From assembly GCF_002796605.1 (NCBI RefSeq), contig NZ_CP024923.1:1364001-1428000 (forward strand): DNA of 64,000 bases, written 5' to 3'. The position numbers and the translations under genes were made by a program. Shown piece after piece: positions 62,790 through 64,000 of this stretch (positions within the stretch are counted from its first letter, which is position 1; every line of letters starts with the position of its first letter). Under the pieces are notes generated by a model. The model did no database searches. It worked only from the letters and a program-made list of their open reading frames with translations, and had not been told where the DNA came from. This stretch comes from Sphingomonas psychrotolerans (lineage in GTDB: Bacteria > Pseudomonadota > Alphaproteobacteria > Sphingomonadales > Sphingomonadaceae).

Positions 62790-63341
62790 TTATTCGCTGC
62801 TGCGTTTCTTGCCCGGCGTGACGAAGCGGGCGACCTTGCCCCCCAGCTTCATCAGCGTGACGAGGGTTGGCTTGGGAAGCCCGCGGACCTGGTCGTACCA
62901 GCTGCTCAAGGTCGAGATGAATTCGTGCATCCGCGTTATCCGCTCGCGCACATGCGCCGGCGCACTGGTATCGCTCGCCAGTTGCCCGGCAAGCTCGGCG
63001 AGCAATGCGACGGTGGGATCGATTTCGCGCCGCTTGCGCTCCGCCGAGATGCGTATCAGCATCTCCCACAGGTCCGTCTCGGCGACGAAATGGTCGCGCC
63101 GGTCGCCCTCGACATGCACCCGCCGGACGATGCCATAGCCATGCAATTCCTTGAGCGCGGTCGATACGTTGGATCGTGCAAGCACGAGCTGGTCGACAAT
63201 GTCGTCGGCCGGCACCGGGTGATCGCTCAGGTACAGCAAGGCATGGACCTGTGCGACCGAGCGGTTCACGCCCCAATGCGTTCCCATTTCCCCCCAGTGA
63301 AGGATGAAGGCCCTGGCGGCGGGAAGATCGGTCAGTGGCAT
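62790..63341 (-). CDS. GbsR/MarR-family transcriptional regulator
   Basis: This is a 183-residue winged-helix protein from the ATG at 63341 (MPLTDLPAARAFILHWGEMG). The HTH is VPADDIVDQLVLARSNVSTALKELHGYG near residues 42-70, followed by the wing RRVHVEGDRRDHFVAETD and a helical dimer part. GbsR-type members regulate choline and other uptake or redox genes. It is upstream of and on the same strand as the four-helix membrane protein gene, and both have the same operator, so it probably represses both. Confidence 0.87.
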   Translation of the reverse strand: MPLTDLPAARAFILHWGEMGTHWGVNRSVAQVHALLYLSDHPVPADDIVDQLVLARSNVSTALKELHGYGIVRRVHVEGDRRDHFVAETDLWEMLIRISAERKRREIDPTVALLAELAGQLASDTSAPAHVRERITRMHEFISTLSSWYDQVRGLPKPTLVTLMKLGGKVARFVTPGKKRSSE

Positions 63342-63352
63342 ATCGTTTCTTT

Positions 63353-63373
63353 CTGTTATTTCAGAAATAACAG
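63353..63373. promoter_or_regulatory. perfect 21-bp palindrome before the GbsR/MarR gene
   Basis: CTGTTATTTC-A-GAAATAACAG has ten-base arms without mismatch around a central A, starting 12 bases before the regulator start codon. It is the best operator in the window and a likely autoregulatory site. Confidence 0.7.
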
Positions 63374-63502
63374 GATCAACCGTCAGGCGCAAGTGCATAC
63401 CTTCTGTTGCAGAGAGTTGGCGCGATTGCGCCCCTCCGCTAGGCCGCAGCGTTCTGTGCGGCCTTCATCAGGGTCCGCCGATCCCGCTCCGGAGCACACG
63501 CA

Positions 63503-64000
63503 ATGCGAATGATAGGCCTGATCGGCGGGATGAGCTGGGAAAGCTCCGCCGAATATTATCGCATCTTGAACCAAGGGGTCCGGGACCGCCTCGGCCCGAC
63601 GGCGTCGGCGCGTTGCCTGCTCTGGTCGTTCGACTTCTCCGAGATCGAGGCGCTCCAGCACCAGGGCGATTGGCAGGGGCTGATCGCGCGCATGGTCGAT
63701 GCCGCCCGCCGCCTCGAAGCCGTCGGCGCGGAGATGCTGCTGATCTGCACCAACACCATGCATCGCATGGCGCCCGAGGTTCAGGCAGCCGTGCGCATTC
63801 CCTTGCTCCACATCGCCGATCCCACCGCAGAGCGGATCAAGGCCGAAGGCTTCGGCAAGGTCGGGCTGCTCGGCACCGCCTTCACGATGGAGCACGACTT
63901 CTACAAGGGCCGGCTTTCCGAACGACACGGCCTCGAGGTGATCGTCCCCCGCGATGCGGACCGCATTACCGTCCACCGGATCATCTATGAGGAACTGGTC
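63503..64000 (+). CDS. aspartate/glutamate racemase family (YgeA-like), 3' end missing
   Basis: The frame starts at the ATG at 63503 (MRMIGLIGGMSWESSAEYYRIL) and is open to the window edge; 166 residues are visible. The start, the CTNTMH motif with the first catalytic Cys near residue 82, and LLGTAFTMEHDFYKGRLSE are close to E. coli YgeA, a broad-specificity amino-acid racemase. The second catalytic Cys should lie beyond the window. It is divergent from the GbsR/MarR gene, with 161 bases between them. Confidence 0.9.
   Translation, partial: MRMIGLIGGMSWESSAEYYRILNQGVRDRLGPTASARCLLWSFDFSEIEALQHQGDWQGLIARMVDAARRLEAVGAEMLLICTNTMHRMAPEVQAAVRIPLLHIADPTAERIKAEGFGKVGLLGTAFTMEHDFYKGRLSERHGLEVIVPRDADRITVHRIIYEELV

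Noticed and set aside
1..64000. CRISPR arrays, IS elements, prophage, tRNA or rRNA genes
   Set aside because: No regularly spaced repeats, transposase or integrase frames, or cloverleaf sequences were found when reading through the window.

Overview
The window is GC-rich chromosomal DNA from an alphaproteobacterium, most likely a sphingomonad (Sphingomonas or a close relative). The grounds are gene content and order: tpiA divergent from ppiD-trpE, serS-surE-LysM/M23 lipoprotein, DUF1465 with YdcH-like DUF465 proteins, a single-cysteine DksA, a NodT-type outer-membrane efflux lipoprotein, a PEP-CTERM protein and a large TonB-dependent receptor. I see no tRNA, rRNA, CRISPR array, IS element or prophage. 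Genes are densely packed, with many stop/start overlaps.

Layout. 1-5.3 kb: three overlapping + strand genes (DUF5695 protein cut by the window edge, DUF6055 HExxH protein, POT-family transporter). 5.3-14.3 kb: a carbohydrate-utilisation locus with GH97 glycosidase, TonB receptor and sugar-type MFS permease on the - strand, and a LacI regulator overlapping an IclR regulator on the + strand. It resembles the Caulobacter maltodextrin (mal) locus, and TTGCAA-centred palindromes lie in its control regions. 14.4-19.9 kb: a hypothetical protein, pcm, then a nucleoside hydrolase, a haem-c lipoprotein and a Tat-exported multicopper oxidase. 20.1-26.7 kb: an RND efflux operon whose inner-membrane pump gene carries an in-frame stop, plus a TonB-C-domain protein. 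26.7-35.7 kb: three small genes, a PA14-containing GH31 alpha-xylosidase, gamma carbonic anhydrase, nitronate monooxygenase, a serine hydrolase, DUF1465/DUF465 genes, PilZ and dksA. 35.7-48 kb: a serine-rich PEP-CTERM protein behind two CtrA-like sites, an eRF1-like protein, serS, surE, an NlpD-like lipoprotein, a K+ channel, an AAC(3)-like acetyltransferase, rimO and assorted small genes. 47-56 kb: aldo/keto reductase with a divergent LysR regulator, PQQ glucose dehydrogenase, a frameshifted M17 aminopeptidase, a GGDEF-EAL protein and a DHA2 MFS exporter. 56-64 kb: tpiA, ppiD, trpE, trpG, then a small membrane-protein/GbsR-MarR module sharing one operator, and a YgeA-like racemase running off the end.

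How the genes fit together. The 5-14 kb locus reads as a sugar importer: outer-membrane receptor, glycosidase, inner-membrane permease and a repressor. The efflux operon would be a complete tripartite pump except for the nonsense codon. Two genes (RND pump, M17 peptidase) are broken by single events, which could be real decay or sequence error. The least explained units are the DUF5695-DUF6055-POT trio, the nucleoside hydrolase/cytochrome/multicopper oxidase operon, and the GbsR/MarR-controlled membrane-protein pair inserted after trpG.
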